Shown here piece after piece: positions 1-8,300 of a stretch of DNA of 64,000 nt. Source of the DNA: Leptotrichia wadei (GTDB lineage: Bacteria; Fusobacteriota; Fusobacteriia; Fusobacteriales; Leptotrichiaceae); assembly GCF_007990445.1 (NCBI RefSeq), contig NZ_AP019841.1, positions 2,232,001 through 2,296,000 on the forward strand, in the 5' to 3' direction. The stretch's first letter is position 1, and each line of letters begins with the position of its first letter. A program made the translations under genes and the position numbers. Below the pieces are notes generated by a model. The model saw only the letters and a program-made list of their open reading frames with translations. It had not been told where the DNA came from and ran no database searches.

Positions 1-775
1 GATTATTTCTCTTTCTAGCTATTCTCTTTTGCCTCAATGTTATATGCTCTATCTTTTGCTTATCTTTTATGCTTTGTAATTTTGCATTTATCTTATTATA
101 GTATTGATTAATAGATTTTAATTTTCTGCCGTCTATTATGAATGAAGCTCCATTATTACTAACACAAGTACAAAGATTATCTATACCTAAATCTATTCCT
201 AGTCCATTTTCTTTATTTAATTCCCTTTGAACTTCTTCTACTTCATAAGTATATTGAATTTCAAAGTACATAGAATGTTGTTTTGGTATTATTCTAATCT
301 CTTTTATCTTCTTGCCTTTTAATACTGGTGGCAGCTTAATTTTAACTTCCTGATGAGTTTTCTTAAACAAATTTGAATAAGGAATAATCAGCATACCATT
401 TTTTAATCTAACAAAACCTATAACAAGAGTTGTAAAACCATCCTTAGCAAGATATTTAGGTAATTTTATTTTTTTATTATCATATTGACCATTCTTAGCA
501 AGTTTTAAAAGTCCAAAAAATGATTTGAAACTTCCGTCTACTTCTTTTAGAATTTGTTGAGCCATATTAGAATTTAACTTCTTATAGTTCTTACTATTTT
601 TAAGCATTTTATAGTTTTCATTATAACTTAAATACTTTTTATTTTTAAAATAGTATTGTCTAACATTGTATATAGCCTGATTCTTTAAATTTTTAGCTAT
701 ATGGCACAAATATTTTAAATTTCTAAACTCTTTTTTACTAAAATGTTTTACCTGTTGTTTTAAAGTTAAATACAT
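1..775 (-). CDS. tnpB: IS200/IS605 family TnpB (OrfB), C-terminus beyond window edge
   Basis: Reading leftwards from ATG 775-773 the frame is open to position 1 (about 258 residues; complete TnpB proteins have 350-450). TnpB is an RNA-guided RuvC-type nuclease of IS200/IS605 elements. The translation begins MYLTLKQQVKHF, has the basic N-terminal half of the family and reaches the first RuvC motif (GIDLGIDNL) near residue 200, followed by a basic KLQSIKDKQK-like helix. The second RuvC Glu, the zinc finger and the last Asp lie off the edge, so intactness cannot be judged. It follows the group I intron core by about 100 nt and is clearly different from the TnpB at 51713-52810. A start with a strong ribosome binding site is not evident. 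Confidence 0.85.
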   Translation of the reverse strand, partial: MYLTLKQQVKHFSKKEFRNLKYLCHIAKNLKNQAIYNVRQYYFKNKKYLSYNENYKMLKNSKNYKKLNSNMAQQILKEVDGSFKSFFGLLKLAKNGQYDNKKIKLPKYLAKDGFTTLVIGFVRLKNGMLIIPYSNLFKKTHQEVKIKLPPVLKGKKIKEIRIIPKQHSMYFEIQYTYEVEEVQRELNKENGLGIDLGIDNLCTCVSNNGASFIIDGRKLKSINQYYNKINAKLQSIKDKQKIEHITLRQKRIARKRNN

Positions 776-880
776 ATATATCACCTTTTCATCAGAGATA
801 TTATACTATATATCCTATATCTTATCTATTAAAAAGTAATATTTTTTATTTATTTTTAAATATTTTTAAAATTTTTAAAA

Positions 881-1391
881 CCCCACAACAGCGGGAAGCG
901 TCGTTCACATAAGTGCGCTACTGCTTATGCAGTTCTCATGGCATATATACTCCTTAATAAATTAAGGAGATTAGCCTTGAACTTCTTGTTATCTCTAACA
1001 AGCACAGACTATATCTTATCCATATCCTATTTCAAGGACTTAGGCGAAACCACTTCCAATACCTATCGCTTGTATTGTACTCCCCTCACGAGGGATAGTC
1101 GTTGAACTTTCCTTTTCAGGATTAGCTGCTGATTGTCTATTATCATAATGTTTAGAATTTAACCTTGCACCATCTAGTATATTTTTTCTGCTTTCGCCAC
1201 CTTCACACTTATACCATATTTGAACGAAGGTATTATGTTGTGGTTATACTAGCTTTAAGAGTTCCCAGCAATTCAGTTTCTTTGTTGTACAGCTTCTCTC
1301 TGTATCTACATACAAGTTTCCCTATATGCTTACTAAAATTTTCGTGCAATTCATCTCACGACTAAAGTTGCGAGTGTTCTTGCACTATTTA
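881..1391 (-). ncRNA. Group I self-splicing intron core (IStron ribozyme, 5' part)
   Basis: Read on the minus strand, the hallmarks of a group I intron occur in the right order: P3 5' strand (1310-1316, pairing perfectly with 1069-1075), the P4 region AATTGCTGGGAACTC (1259-1273), its partner AATCAGCAGC (1125-1134), a P6-like TCC/GGA hairpin, the P7 5' strand within GTTCAACGACTA (1096-1107), a CCCTC-GTGA-GGGG hairpin as in the P7.1 of group IA introns, and AAGATATAGTC (1007-1017) supplying the P7 3' strand. P9-like hairpins continue to about 881. The 5' splice site lies just inside nagB near 1391/1392. The exact boundaries and activity are inferred, the core is seen directly. Confidence 0.88.
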
Positions 1392-1666
1392 ATAAAATAG
1401 TGATAACTTTGCGGATCTTCAGGCTTTAATCCCACATATTCATCCATATTAAAAGTCACGACATTTTCAAACGACAATATCCCTTCATTATACAAATTTA
1501 TCAGTTCCCGATAAGTCGCAAGCGGCGTAGAGCCCGTAGGAAGTCCCAGCACAAAGGGCTTTTCCCTTGTAGGCTTAAATTTTAATATTTTTTTAGTAAT
1601 CTGATAAGCACTCCATCTTGCCACTTCATCAGCATTTTTTAAGATAATTACACGCATTTCATTCAC
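1392..1666 (-). pseudogene. nagB: Glucosamine-6-phosphate deaminase, 5' exon interrupted by IStron
   Basis: NagB converts glucosamine-6-phosphate to fructose-6-phosphate and ammonia in amino-sugar catabolism. The fragment matches the NagB N-terminus (MRVIIL start, LGLPTGSTP phosphate-binding loop, [12 protein letters not shown] with the catalytic Asp, SYHYF). After SYHYF the family reads FM; here the frame passes into intron sequence and stops at 1385, so about 90 of some 270 residues remain contiguous. The junction TTTTAT fits an IStron-type T-rich target. If the intron splices, NagB could still be made, so this is an interrupted gene rather than a proven pseudogene. ATG 1666 has a ribosome binding site (AGGG) at good spacing; the family start is the in-frame ATG at 1657. 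Confidence 0.88.
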
Positions 1667-1764
1667 ATCCCTAATTTAAAATTTTAAATTTTCATTAAAA
1701 TGTTTCTTACTACTATTATATACCCTTTTTTTATTATGTCAAGTCCATTTTATTAAAATTTTGT

Positions 1765-1793
1765 TTGGAAAAATTAAAAAAAAATTGTATAAT
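1765..1793 (+). promoter_or_regulatory. Sigma-70 type promoter of rfbB
   Basis: TTGGAA (1765-1770), 17-nt spacer, TATAAT (1788-1793). It lies 59 nt before the rfbB start in the divergent region between nagB and rfbB. A strong AGGAGG ribosome binding site follows at 1842-1847. Confidence 0.75.
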
Positions 1794-1851
1794 TTAATTG
1801 GTGATGATAAATAAAAAGCTGTAAATTACAGTAATTAATTAGGAGGATAAT

Positions 1852-3057
1852 ATGAAAACATATTTAGTGACAGGTGCTGCCGGCTTTATTGGCTCTAATT
1901 ATTTAAAATATATTTTAAATAATTATAAAAATGATGATATTAGAGTAATTGTAGTCGATGTGCTTACCTATGCAGGAAATTTAGGCACGATTGCCAATGA
2001 ACTTAAGGATGAAAGAGTAAAATTTGAAAAGGTTGATATTCGTGATCAAAGGGAAATTGCCAGAATCTTTTCTGAAAATGAAGTTGACTTTGTTGTGAAT
2101 TTTGCGGCAGAATCACATGTTGACCGTTCTATTGAAAATCCGCAAATTTTTTTGGAAACAAATATTCTTGGTACGCAAAATCTTTTGGAAAATGCTAAAA
2201 AAGCATGGACTGTTGCAAAAGATGAAAATGGCTACCCAATTTACAAAGATGGCGTAAAATATCTGCAAGTTTCAACTGATGAAGTTTATGGAAGTTTATC
2301 AAAAGATTATGATACAGCAATTGATCTAGTAATTGACGATGAAGAAGTGAAAAAAGTTGTAAAAAATAGAACAAACTTAAAAACTTATGGTAAAAAATTC
2401 TTCACAGAAAAAACTTCCCTTGATCCAAGAAGCCCGTATTCAGCTTCCAAAGCAAGTGCCGACCACATTGTAATTGCCTACGGCGAAACTTATAAAATGC
2501 CTATAAACATTACAAGATGCTCAAATAACTACGGTCCTTACCACTTCCCTGAAAAATTAATTCCGCTTATGATAAAAAACGTGCTGGAGGGTAAAAAATT
2601 GCCAGTTTACGGAAAAGGAGACAATGTAAGGGACTGGCTTTATGTGGAAGATCACTGTAAAGGAATCGACCTAGTTTTAAGAAATGCTGACATTTATGAA
2701 ATTTACAATATTGGAGGCTTTAACGAAGAACAAAATATTAATATTGTAAAATTAGTTATTGATATTTTAAGAGAAGAAATTGAAAATAACGATGAATATA
2801 AAAAGGTTTTAAAAACTGACTTGCAAAATATAAATTATGATTTGATTACTTATGTTCAGGATCGGCTTGGGCACGATATGAGATATGCCATTGACCCTTC
2901 AAAAATTGCAAGAGATTTAGGATGGTATCCAGAAACAGACTTTGAAACAGGTATCAGAAAAACTGTAAAATGGTACTTGGAGCATCAGGACTGGGTAAAC
3001 GAGGTAGTTTCAGGAGATTATCAAAAATATTATGAAGAAATGTACGGAAATGAATAG
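1852..3057 (+). CDS. rfbB: dTDP-glucose 4,6-dehydratase
   Basis: This short-chain dehydrogenase-type enzyme makes dTDP-4-keto-6-deoxyglucose, the second step of dTDP-L-rhamnose synthesis. Visible are the NAD-binding TGAAGFIG (residues 7-14), the STDEVYG active-site segment (141-147), YSASK with Tyr196 and Lys200, and the NNYGP(Y) sugar-binding region. At 401 residues it is about 50 longer than the usual 330-360, mainly because of an extra stretch between DEVYG and PRSPYSASK (about residues 148-187). The ATG has an AGGAGG site 4 nt upstream and its own promoter. rfbC follows after one unrelated gene; rfbA and rfbD are not in the window. Confidence 0.95.
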   Translation: MKTYLVTGAAGFIGSNYLKYILNNYKNDDIRVIVVDVLTYAGNLGTIANELKDERVKFEKVDIRDQREIARIFSENEVDFVVNFAAESHVDRSIENPQIFLETNILGTQNLLENAKKAWTVAKDENGYPIYKDGVKYLQVSTDEVYGSLSKDYDTAIDLVIDDEEVKKVVKNRTNLKTYGKKFFTEKTSLDPRSPYSASKASADHIVIAYGETYKMPINITRCSNNYGPYHFPEKLIPLMIKNVLEGKKLPVYGKGDNVRDWLYVEDHCKGIDLVLRNADIYEIYNIGGFNEEQNINIVKLVIDILREEIENNDEYKKVLKTDLQNINYDLITYVQDRLGHDMRYAIDPSKIARDLGWYPETDFETGIRKTVKWYLEHQDWVNEVVSGDYQKYYEEMYGNE

Positions 3058-3134
3058 TTCAGTAAAAAAAGTTCAAGTATATACAAATTTTGTTTAATAT
3101 TAAAAAAATTGATAAAGAAAGGTGATAATTTATT

Positions 3135-4145
3135 ATGAAAAAAATTATTTTTTTGCTGGCACTTCTTTTAGGAAGTATGTTATCAAGTGCACAGCAAAAT
3201 GTAGTTAATGTGTCATTTCTAGGACTTCCGCTATATTCTAATAGAAATAGGTTAAATTCGTCTTCGATTATAGATTTTAACAATCATTCGATGATTTTTA
3301 TATCAGATCAGAAAGACTGGTTCTGTTATACAGAAAATAACACTAATCGAGAAAAATGTGAATATTTAAATTTTGTTATGCATGTAGTTCGTGTTGGAGA
3401 AAGGGAGTTTGCAGTAGCTTATACGGCTTTTGAAAGTAATAAAAAAAAATCAGATGGTTATCCAGATATAGGATTAAAAAAAGATGACGATAGATTGTAT
3501 AATATTCAGTTTAAAGATACAGAAATAATAGTTGGAGCAGGATCTTATATAAAAAATGGAAGAAAATATAAGAGAGAAAACTATCAGACGTATTCATTGA
3601 ATGATGTATATTCACTTTTGAGAAGTAAAAATACAGTAACTTTATTTCCAAAAGATCAAGAAAGATTCAAAAATAGAATAAATTCATTAATTACAGGAAT
3701 AGAAACAGATTATCCAAGTTTTACAAATAAAAATTATGGTTATATAGAAAGAAGTGGTGGATCATACGTCTCATCAGAAAGTTCAGGTGGAAATTATGGA
3801 TACGGTGGTTATGACTCTAATGTAAATTATAGCAAAAATAGAATGCGTTCTTCATATTCAGGTGGTGATAATGCCACTTTGACAGGAACTTTGAGACATT
3901 TTTCAGAAATTAAGAAATTTGGTGCATTTTCAGGACAGAGAATAGATTTTTATGTTTTGGAGCTTCCAAATTCAATAACTGTAGATAATATGAGTGCCAA
4001 GCAAATTCAGTTAAATATTATTAATAATGATGGCAGATACACACGATATGTTAATAAAAAAGTAACAATTTCTGGATCGCTTCGAGTACCTGATACTTTG
4101 AATTGGCAAAGAGATATTGTATTGGACAATCCAAGTCTACAGTGA
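3135..4145 (+). CDS. Secreted protein with DUF4431-like C-terminal region
   Basis: A 336-residue protein with a clear Sec signal peptide (MKKIIFLLALLLGSMLSSAQ, cleavage near residue 20). The middle is low-similarity and hydrophilic, followed by a Gly/Ser/Tyr-rich linker (about residues 205-240). The last 90 residues (TLTGTL ... VNKKVTISGSL ... DIVLD) resemble the DUF4431 pattern of a small beta-rich domain with a 'G.L..F' start and a 'kkVtv.GsL' strand; this match is from memory of the family and is tentative. Function is unknown. It sits between rfbB and rfbC in the same direction, with AAAGGTGAT as ribosome binding site, which may be positional only since the two rfb genes need no such partner. 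Confidence 0.75.
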   Translation: MKKIIFLLALLLGSMLSSAQQNVVNVSFLGLPLYSNRNRLNSSSIIDFNNHSMIFISDQKDWFCYTENNTNREKCEYLNFVMHVVRVGEREFAVAYTAFESNKKKSDGYPDIGLKKDDDRLYNIQFKDTEIIVGAGSYIKNGRKYKRENYQTYSLNDVYSLLRSKNTVTLFPKDQERFKNRINSLITGIETDYPSFTNKNYGYIERSGGSYVSSESSGGNYGYGGYDSNVNYSKNRMRSSYSGGDNATLTGTLRHFSEIKKFGAFSGQRIDFYVLELPNSITVDNMSAKQIQLNIINNDGRYTRYVNKKVTISGSLRVPDTLNWQRDIVLDNPSLQ

Positions 4146-4193
4146 AAACAATAAAAAAATATAAAAAATAAAATGAACAAAAATCAAATCTGC

Positions 4194-4231
4194 TCAAACT
4201 CTAAGTTTATTTAATTTTACAAGTTTGAGTA
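4194..4231. repeat. Imperfect hairpin before rfbC
   Basis: CTCAAACT near 4194 and AGTTTGAG near 4224 form an inverted repeat just before the rfbC ribosome binding site. The left arm and the following TCTAAGTTTAT are also found at 13000, in the family B repeat, so this may be a repeat remnant rather than a control element. Confidence 0.4.
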
Positions 4232-4254
4232 AATATTGTATAAGGAGAAATTCA

Positions 4255-4827
4255 ATGAACAATTTTATAGTAAAAGAAACCCCAATAAAAGGCTTAGCAG
4301 TAATTGAGCCAAAAGTTTTTGGAGATGAAAGAGGATTCTTTATGGAAACTTATAACAAAAAATCCTTTGAAGAATTGGGACTTACAATGGACTTCGTTCA
4401 AGATAACCATTCAAAATCTAAAAAAGGCGTTTTACGTGGACTTCACTTCCAGACAAAGCACACTCAAGGAAAATTAGTACGTGTGATAAAGGGAAGCGTT
4501 TACGATGTGGCAGTTGATTTGAGAAAGGACAGCGAAACTTTTGGAAAATGGCATGCGGTAAAATTATCTGCCGAAAATAAACTGATGTTTTATATTCCAG
4601 AAGGCTTTGCACATGGCTTTTTAACACTTGAAGATGAAACAGAATTTACTTATAAATGCACAGATTTATATGCTCCTGAATATGATAGCGGAATTTTATG
4701 GAATGATGAAACAATAAATATCGACTGGAAATTTGAAGAATTTAAAATAAACCCCGATGAACTGACAATTTCTGAAAAAGATAAAGTTCAACAGAAATTT
4801 GACAAAACAAAAAATTATTTTGAATGA
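4255..4827 (+). CDS. rfbC: dTDP-4-dehydrorhamnose 3,5-epimerase
   Basis: A cupin-fold epimerase that acts after RfbB in dTDP-L-rhamnose synthesis. The 190-residue product shows the family pattern: PKVFGDERGFFMETY near the N-terminus, QDNHSKSKKGVLRGLHFQ with the catalytic His, VRVIKGSVYDVAVDLR, and PEGFAHGFLTLED. The start at 4255 is chosen over an in-frame ATG 30 nt upstream because AAGGAG stands at 4241-4246 at normal distance. A hairpin terminator follows. The remaining enzymes of the pathway must be encoded elsewhere. Confidence 0.95.
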   Translation: MNNFIVKETPIKGLAVIEPKVFGDERGFFMETYNKKSFEELGLTMDFVQDNHSKSKKGVLRGLHFQTKHTQGKLVRVIKGSVYDVAVDLRKDSETFGKWHAVKLSAENKLMFYIPEGFAHGFLTLEDETEFTYKCTDLYAPEYDSGILWNDETINIDWKFEEFKINPDELTISEKDKVQQKFDKTKNYFE

Positions 4828-4916
4828 TTATTCAAAGTAAAGCATTCATATAAATAACTTATTGTTTCTTTAAAAGATTTTTTAAAAATATTTTCTTTTA
4901 AATTGAAATATGAGCC

Positions 4917-4944
4917 ACTCCTGCCTAAAAAGCGGGAGTTTTTT
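4917..4944 (+). terminator. Rho-independent terminator after rfbC
   Basis: ACTCCTGC (4917-4924), 7-nt loop, GCGGGAGT (4932-4939), followed by a run of six T. Its right arm matches the CGGGAGT arm of the tnpB element end at 52892-52913, perhaps by chance. Confidence 0.75.
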
Positions 4945-5101
4945 GAAAAATATATGCTTTTATCAATCCTGCTTAACTATTTCCACTCTGAATTTTTATC
5001 TTTTCTGTATTTGAACACCGTTTCACAATTTTTTTATTCAAATTTTCTATAACATAAGTTAAAAAATTCTTTTTATATTTTGTTAAAATTAGTAAAAAAA
5101 G

Positions 5102-5130
5102 TTTACTTTTTCAAAAAACTTTTATATAAT
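5102..5130 (+). promoter_or_regulatory. Probable promoter of the autotransporter gene
   Basis: TTTACT (5102-5107), 17-nt spacer, TATAAT (5125-5130). It would give a leader of about 250 nt that contains repeat copy A1. The 4828-5387 gap otherwise holds only the rfbC terminator and AT-rich DNA. Confidence 0.55.
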
Positions 5131-5164
5131 TAGGTAAAGGCTAATATAAGGTTATTGCACGTTA

Positions 5165-5279
5165 TGCTAAATCCTATTTAAAAAATAGAATACATATCTT
5201 ATTATTTTTTAGTAACGGATCAACTCCCTTCTTGGAAAAATTTATAAATCTATTATTGTAATGGGAAATAGTATTAATT
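5165..5279. repeat. MITE-like intergenic repeat, family A copy 1
   Basis: About 115 bp, starting CTAAATCCTATTT and ending ATGGGAAATAGTATTAAT. Both ends match those of the copy at 30369-30479 and, inverted, those at 13111 and 54773. It lies in the presumed leader of the autotransporter gene. Confidence 0.55.
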
Positions 5280-5387
5280 AAAGATAAAATCGATATTTTA
5301 TCTGTAAAAATTAAAAAAGTTAAATTATAGATAAAGAAAGAAATGTATAGTTTAAACAGATTTTTTGATTTTTAGAAAGGAAGAAAT

Positions 5388-8300
5388 ATGACAAATAATT
5401 TAAAAGAATTTAAGCAAGAATTAAAATCATTTGCTAAAAAAGTAAAAGATTTTAAATACACAGATTCAGCGCTTATCACATTTTTATTAACTGGTGCGAT
5501 AGGAAAAAGTGCATCGGCTAATCACTTTTCAGACGGAAATGAAATTGAAATACAGTCAAAGGCAATAAATACTTCGATTGAACAGCAGAAAAAAGATTTC
5601 AAAAGGGCAAGGAAGGAAAATGACAAACTTATCAAAAAAACAAATTTAGAATTGATTCAGCTTATGGAGCAAGGAGATCATGCGGTTAAATCACCTTGGG
5701 GCAATTGGCAATTTGGAATAAACGAATTTTACAACAATTGGCAAGGACGCTACAAAGGCCATGGAGATAAGGTCAAAGATGTTAAATATGCCAGAGATAC
5801 TTCGTACAAGAAGACAGGAATTATAAAAACAGTTATAGAGAGCGATAGTGATAATGATTATAATAACAGTAATGGTACGAGCGGCGAAAATAATATAACT
5901 GGACAAGATAAAACTTTAGTAAACAGGAAAAATTTTCTGTATACCAGGGCTTCTAATAATCCTAATGACTATGTTAACGGGATTATTCGTTTAGATATGC
6001 ACAGCGGGGCTAATCTTGAAAGCGAAAAAAATAAATTGGGAAACAAACTTGGAACGGCTTCATCTGAATATGCAGCTTTTGATGATGTAGCAAAAATTGC
6101 TGGCAAAACAACGAACAGTACAGAAGGGTACACTTTTATAAATTCAGGAACGTATGTAATTGAAGGTGGAAATGCAGCTTTTTCTAACAGTTATGAACAT
6201 ATCGGAGGTAAAAATGATGCGACAGTTGCTTCTGTTGTAAATACAAGCGAAGGAAATATAATAATTCATCCATATTCTGGAAATGGCGGGATATATGATT
6301 CTAATTCAGCGGCATTTATAGTTTCTCCATCGGTTATAGGAAATGGGAATCCGCAAATTTTATATAATGCCGGAACGGTGGAAATGTATAATAAAAAATC
6401 TGCGATTTTTTTCTTAAATCCAAATGGAGATTACACACGAAATCATAGCAACCACAATTATGGAGGATTTTTTGAACAGCCATACAGCAATTTAATTCCA
6501 AATCCTAGTGGCACATTTTATGATGATGACACGTTGAATCCTAGAGAAATAACAATTGTTAATAGAAATAAAATAAATACATACGGTGAAGAAAATGTAG
6601 GAGTATATGTAAAAACAGGAAAATATATAAGTTCTGCAAATCTTGATTTTAAGACAAAATCTTCAAATGGAGAATGGGCACCGTTGACTATGTATGGAGA
6701 CAGCAGCATCGGGCTATATGTTCCAGTTGACAAAGATTCAAAAGAAATCACTGAATTGATTCCAAATAGGGATTCCGGTCCAGTTGTTGGGAATTTTGCT
6801 GTTAATTTAGGAGATTCCAGCGGAAATTCCAGAGAAATTTATGAATCAAAAAACAGCACAAATATTGATGCTCAGACTACTGCTGGTATTCCAAGCAGAT
6901 TTACAGTAAACAATGACAGATACATTGACAAGTCTTACGGTATTTTTGCTTCCAGCTCTGTTGACCTTGAAACATCTACTGCAAATAAAAATATAGAAAA
7001 TGGACATCAGATAAATCTTTTTAAAAACGTAAAAGACAGCATTGGAGTATTGACTGGAGATGGAGCCGATATTAAACTTGGCGCTGGAAAAATCTCGTTA
7101 AAAGGCGGACTTGATAATATCGGCATTGTTGCTGGCGGAAGCGATACTTCAGTTTCTGGAGTTCAAAGCACGGATGGAAAAGTAAAAGGAGATGTTGTCA
7201 ATATTGAAGGCGACAGCAGAAATGACAGGGGAAATATAGCCATTTATGCTGGAAATAATGCAAATAATGAAGTTGCTGTAAATGCGGTTGTTTCAAAGGA
7301 TGCCACAAATTCAGTAGCGCTTATTGCAGATAAAGGGGCGAAAATTACTGTAAATGATTCTATTTCTTCTCCTTCAATAATTGGTACAAATGCGACAAAA
7401 ATAACAAATGCAGGAGTGCAAATATCTGGACTGGAATTTCATTATGATCCAAGCCGTGTTGATGCTAAGAATGTTTCCACAGACAATGCCGGAGCAGCTT
7501 ATGCCGACAATGGCGCAGTAATAACAATGAATAGAACTTCTCTTCCATCAGCATCAAACATTTCCATAACTGGCGGAATTGATTCTCAGACTAATAAAAA
7601 TACAGGATTTGGGCTTTTTGCCGATAATGGTGGTAAAATTAATGCACGAAAGAACTGGATAAAAGTGACAGATGGAGCCACAAATATTGCTTCAATTAAC
7701 GGTGCAAAAATTGATTTGGAAGGCGGAAAAATTGAATATAAAGGAAAGGGGTATGCACTTTATACCGACAGTACAAGCAGCTCCTCGGATGCTATTAATA
7801 TGAAAGATGCGACATTAGTGCTAGATGGAAAAGCTGTCGGATATGTTTATGACCAGGCTAGGCCGAATGTTATAGCTTTTAACAGCAATACAAACATTGA
7901 TGTGCTTTCTGATGATGTAATAATTTCAAATTTAAAAAATTCAGCAGGACCGCTTGTCATAGATGTGGAAAACAAATCTGGCAATAACAGCTTGAAAAGC
8001 CGGCTTCTTGGGGGAAACGTGAATGTTACAAGTTCAAACGGGAAAACAGACTACAAATATGCCTTGATAGATGATGCGACAGTTCAAATAAAATCGGCAA
8101 TTGATAAAGCAAATTTGATAAGCGGTTCAGACAGTGAAGTATTTACAAAAAGATTTTTATATCAAAATTCAAGATTGCATGTGGAGGCATTTGGTTCAGT
8201 AAAAGCTGAATTAAATACGGCTCAAATGAATGCGATAGACGATAGATTTTTAGCACCAGTGGGACTTGCAATTACTGGAAGTTCAAGGTCAATTAATAAC

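Larger units (their letters stand above)
1..1391 (-). mobile_element. IStron-like element (group I intron plus tnpB), left-truncated by window edge
   Basis: The element begins inside nagB at about position 1391 and runs leftwards out of the window. Its first 500 nt hold a group I intron core and its next gene is an IS200/IS605-type tnpB in the same orientation. This is the architecture of the IStrons known from Clostridium (CdISt1), in which an intron and an IS605-like element form one unit that splices out of the mRNA of the interrupted gene. No tnpA lies between ribozyme and tnpB, so mobility would need a tnpA in trans or beyond the edge. The right end, the 3' splice site, the omega RNA and the nagB 3' exon are not visible. 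Confidence 0.8.

Noticed and set aside
881-1391. Degraded tnpA (Y1 transposase) between nagB and tnpB
   Set aside because: No frame shows a HUH motif or catalytic Tyr; the segment is explained by the group I intron core instead.
881-1391. Group II intron
   Set aside because: No domain V GAGC...GUUC hairpin or reverse transcriptase; P7 and P3 pairings are specific to group I.
3059-3283. 74-codon minus-strand frame over the start of the DUF4431-like gene
   Set aside because: It overlaps a gene with a clear signal peptide and ribosome binding site, and its own product has no such support.
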